Origin: an uncultured Blastococcus sp.
Lineage (GTDB): Bacteria; Actinomycetota; Actinomycetes; Mycobacteriales; Antricoccaceae
Length of the DNA: 6,244 nucleotides
NCBI GenBank assembly: GCA_946221975.1
Contig: CAMIGT010000092.1
Coordinates: 1-6,244, forward strand
Direction: 5' to 3'
The stretch's first letter is position 1; each line of letters begins with the position of its first letter. Below are positions 5,967-6,244 of this stretch, piece by piece. The notes beneath the pieces were generated by a model, which saw only the letters and a list, made by a program, of their open reading frames with translations, was not told the DNA's origin and did not search any database. The position numbers and the translations under genes were made by a program.

Positions 5967-6244
5967 CTACGAGTCAGCCGCCGACACGCCACCACTGTCC
6001 AGCCCAGGAATCACGGTGGTTACCAGGTAATCGCGAAGCGCCGGGACGTCATGAACAACGGTGCGCCACACCCGGCGCGGCTGGAGATCGTCGTACTGAT
6101 GCGCCGCGAAGTTACGCATCGCAACAATCTCGCGCCACGGTTGTTGGGGATATTGCTGAAGTATCTGGGCCGGGATTCGGTTGATTCCCTCACCGATGCG
6201 GATAAGACCCATTTCGACTGCCCATTGGGCTTTCGTGTCGGTGG
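5967..6244 (-). CDS. HepT-like (DUF86) ribonuclease toxin family protein, 5' end outside window
   Basis: The C-terminal 91 residues of a HepT/DUF86-family protein; the frame stays open to the right edge, so the true start lies beyond it. The visible part begins 'TDTKAQWAVEMGLIRIGEGI', corresponding to the family helix usually reading like 'QDAVIRNLEIIGEA', followed by 'PWREIVAMRNFAAHQYDDLQ'. The R-X4-H-X-Y motif is intact ('RNFAAHQY', bases 6093-6116), with the Tyr that MntA-type nucleotidyltransferases AMPylate in characterised HepT/MntA pairs. HepT proteins are HEPN-type RNase toxins of about 110-145 residues, so about 20-50 are missing. A short internal ATG at 6212 would remove part of the first conserved helix and is unlikely. 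The antitoxin gene commonly sits immediately upstream, outside this window. Regional GC is 59% by hand count, lower than neighbours. Some DUF86 members are solitary, so toxin activity is inferred. Confidence 0.85.
   Translation of the reverse strand, partial: TDTKAQWAVEMGLIRIGEGINRIPAQILQQYPQQPWREIVAMRNFAAHQYDDLQPRRVWRTVVHDVPALRDYLVTTVIPGLDSGGVSAADS

Overview
The window is high-GC DNA, about 65-80% in the coding lines I counted by hand. It is densely packed, with short gaps, overlapping start and stop codons and GC-ending codons. The gene types (pxpABC, an NTF2-FMO fusion, a small HEAT-repeat protein with an 'EPDFFVRDMLTWALTRHDP' core) look like an Actinomycetota chromosome. I cannot name the genus. 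There are no rRNA or tRNA genes, no transposases and no CRISPR array.

Layout: (1) 1-1981, minus strand: a 5-oxoprolinase operon read pxpA-pxpB-pxpC. Junctions overlap by 4 and 1 bases, and pxpC is cut off by the window edge. (2) 1982-2103: a 122-base divergent intergenic region with a plausible -10 box for pxpA and an imperfect inverted repeat in front of the plus-strand gene. (3) 2104-3960, plus strand: a flavin-dependent monooxygenase of about 618 residues with an N-terminal NTF2/SnoaL-like domain. (4) 3893-4570, minus strand: a HEAT-repeat protein whose 3' end overlaps the monooxygenase 3' end by 68 bases, tail to tail. (5) 4635-5903, minus strand: a 12-helix major facilitator transporter upstream of the HEAT gene and probably co-transcribed with it. 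(6) 5967-6244, minus strand: the C-terminal 91 residues of a HepT/DUF86-family protein with an intact R-X4-H-X-Y motif, probably the toxin half of a HepT/MntA-type module whose partner would lie past the right edge.

How they may work together: PxpA, PxpB and PxpC form the ATP-dependent prokaryotic 5-oxoprolinase that opens pyroglutamate to glutamate. The divergent monooxygenase and the transporter could belong to a neighbouring catabolic function, but nothing in the sequence fixes their substrates and a functional link to pxpABC is only inference. The HepT fragment is an accessory-type gene with lower GC (144 of the last 244 bases by hand count, 59%). I did not find a convincing new multi-gene system. 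The points most worth checking are the convergent gene overlap, the NTF2-FMO fusion and its unusual start region, and the HepT module at the edge.
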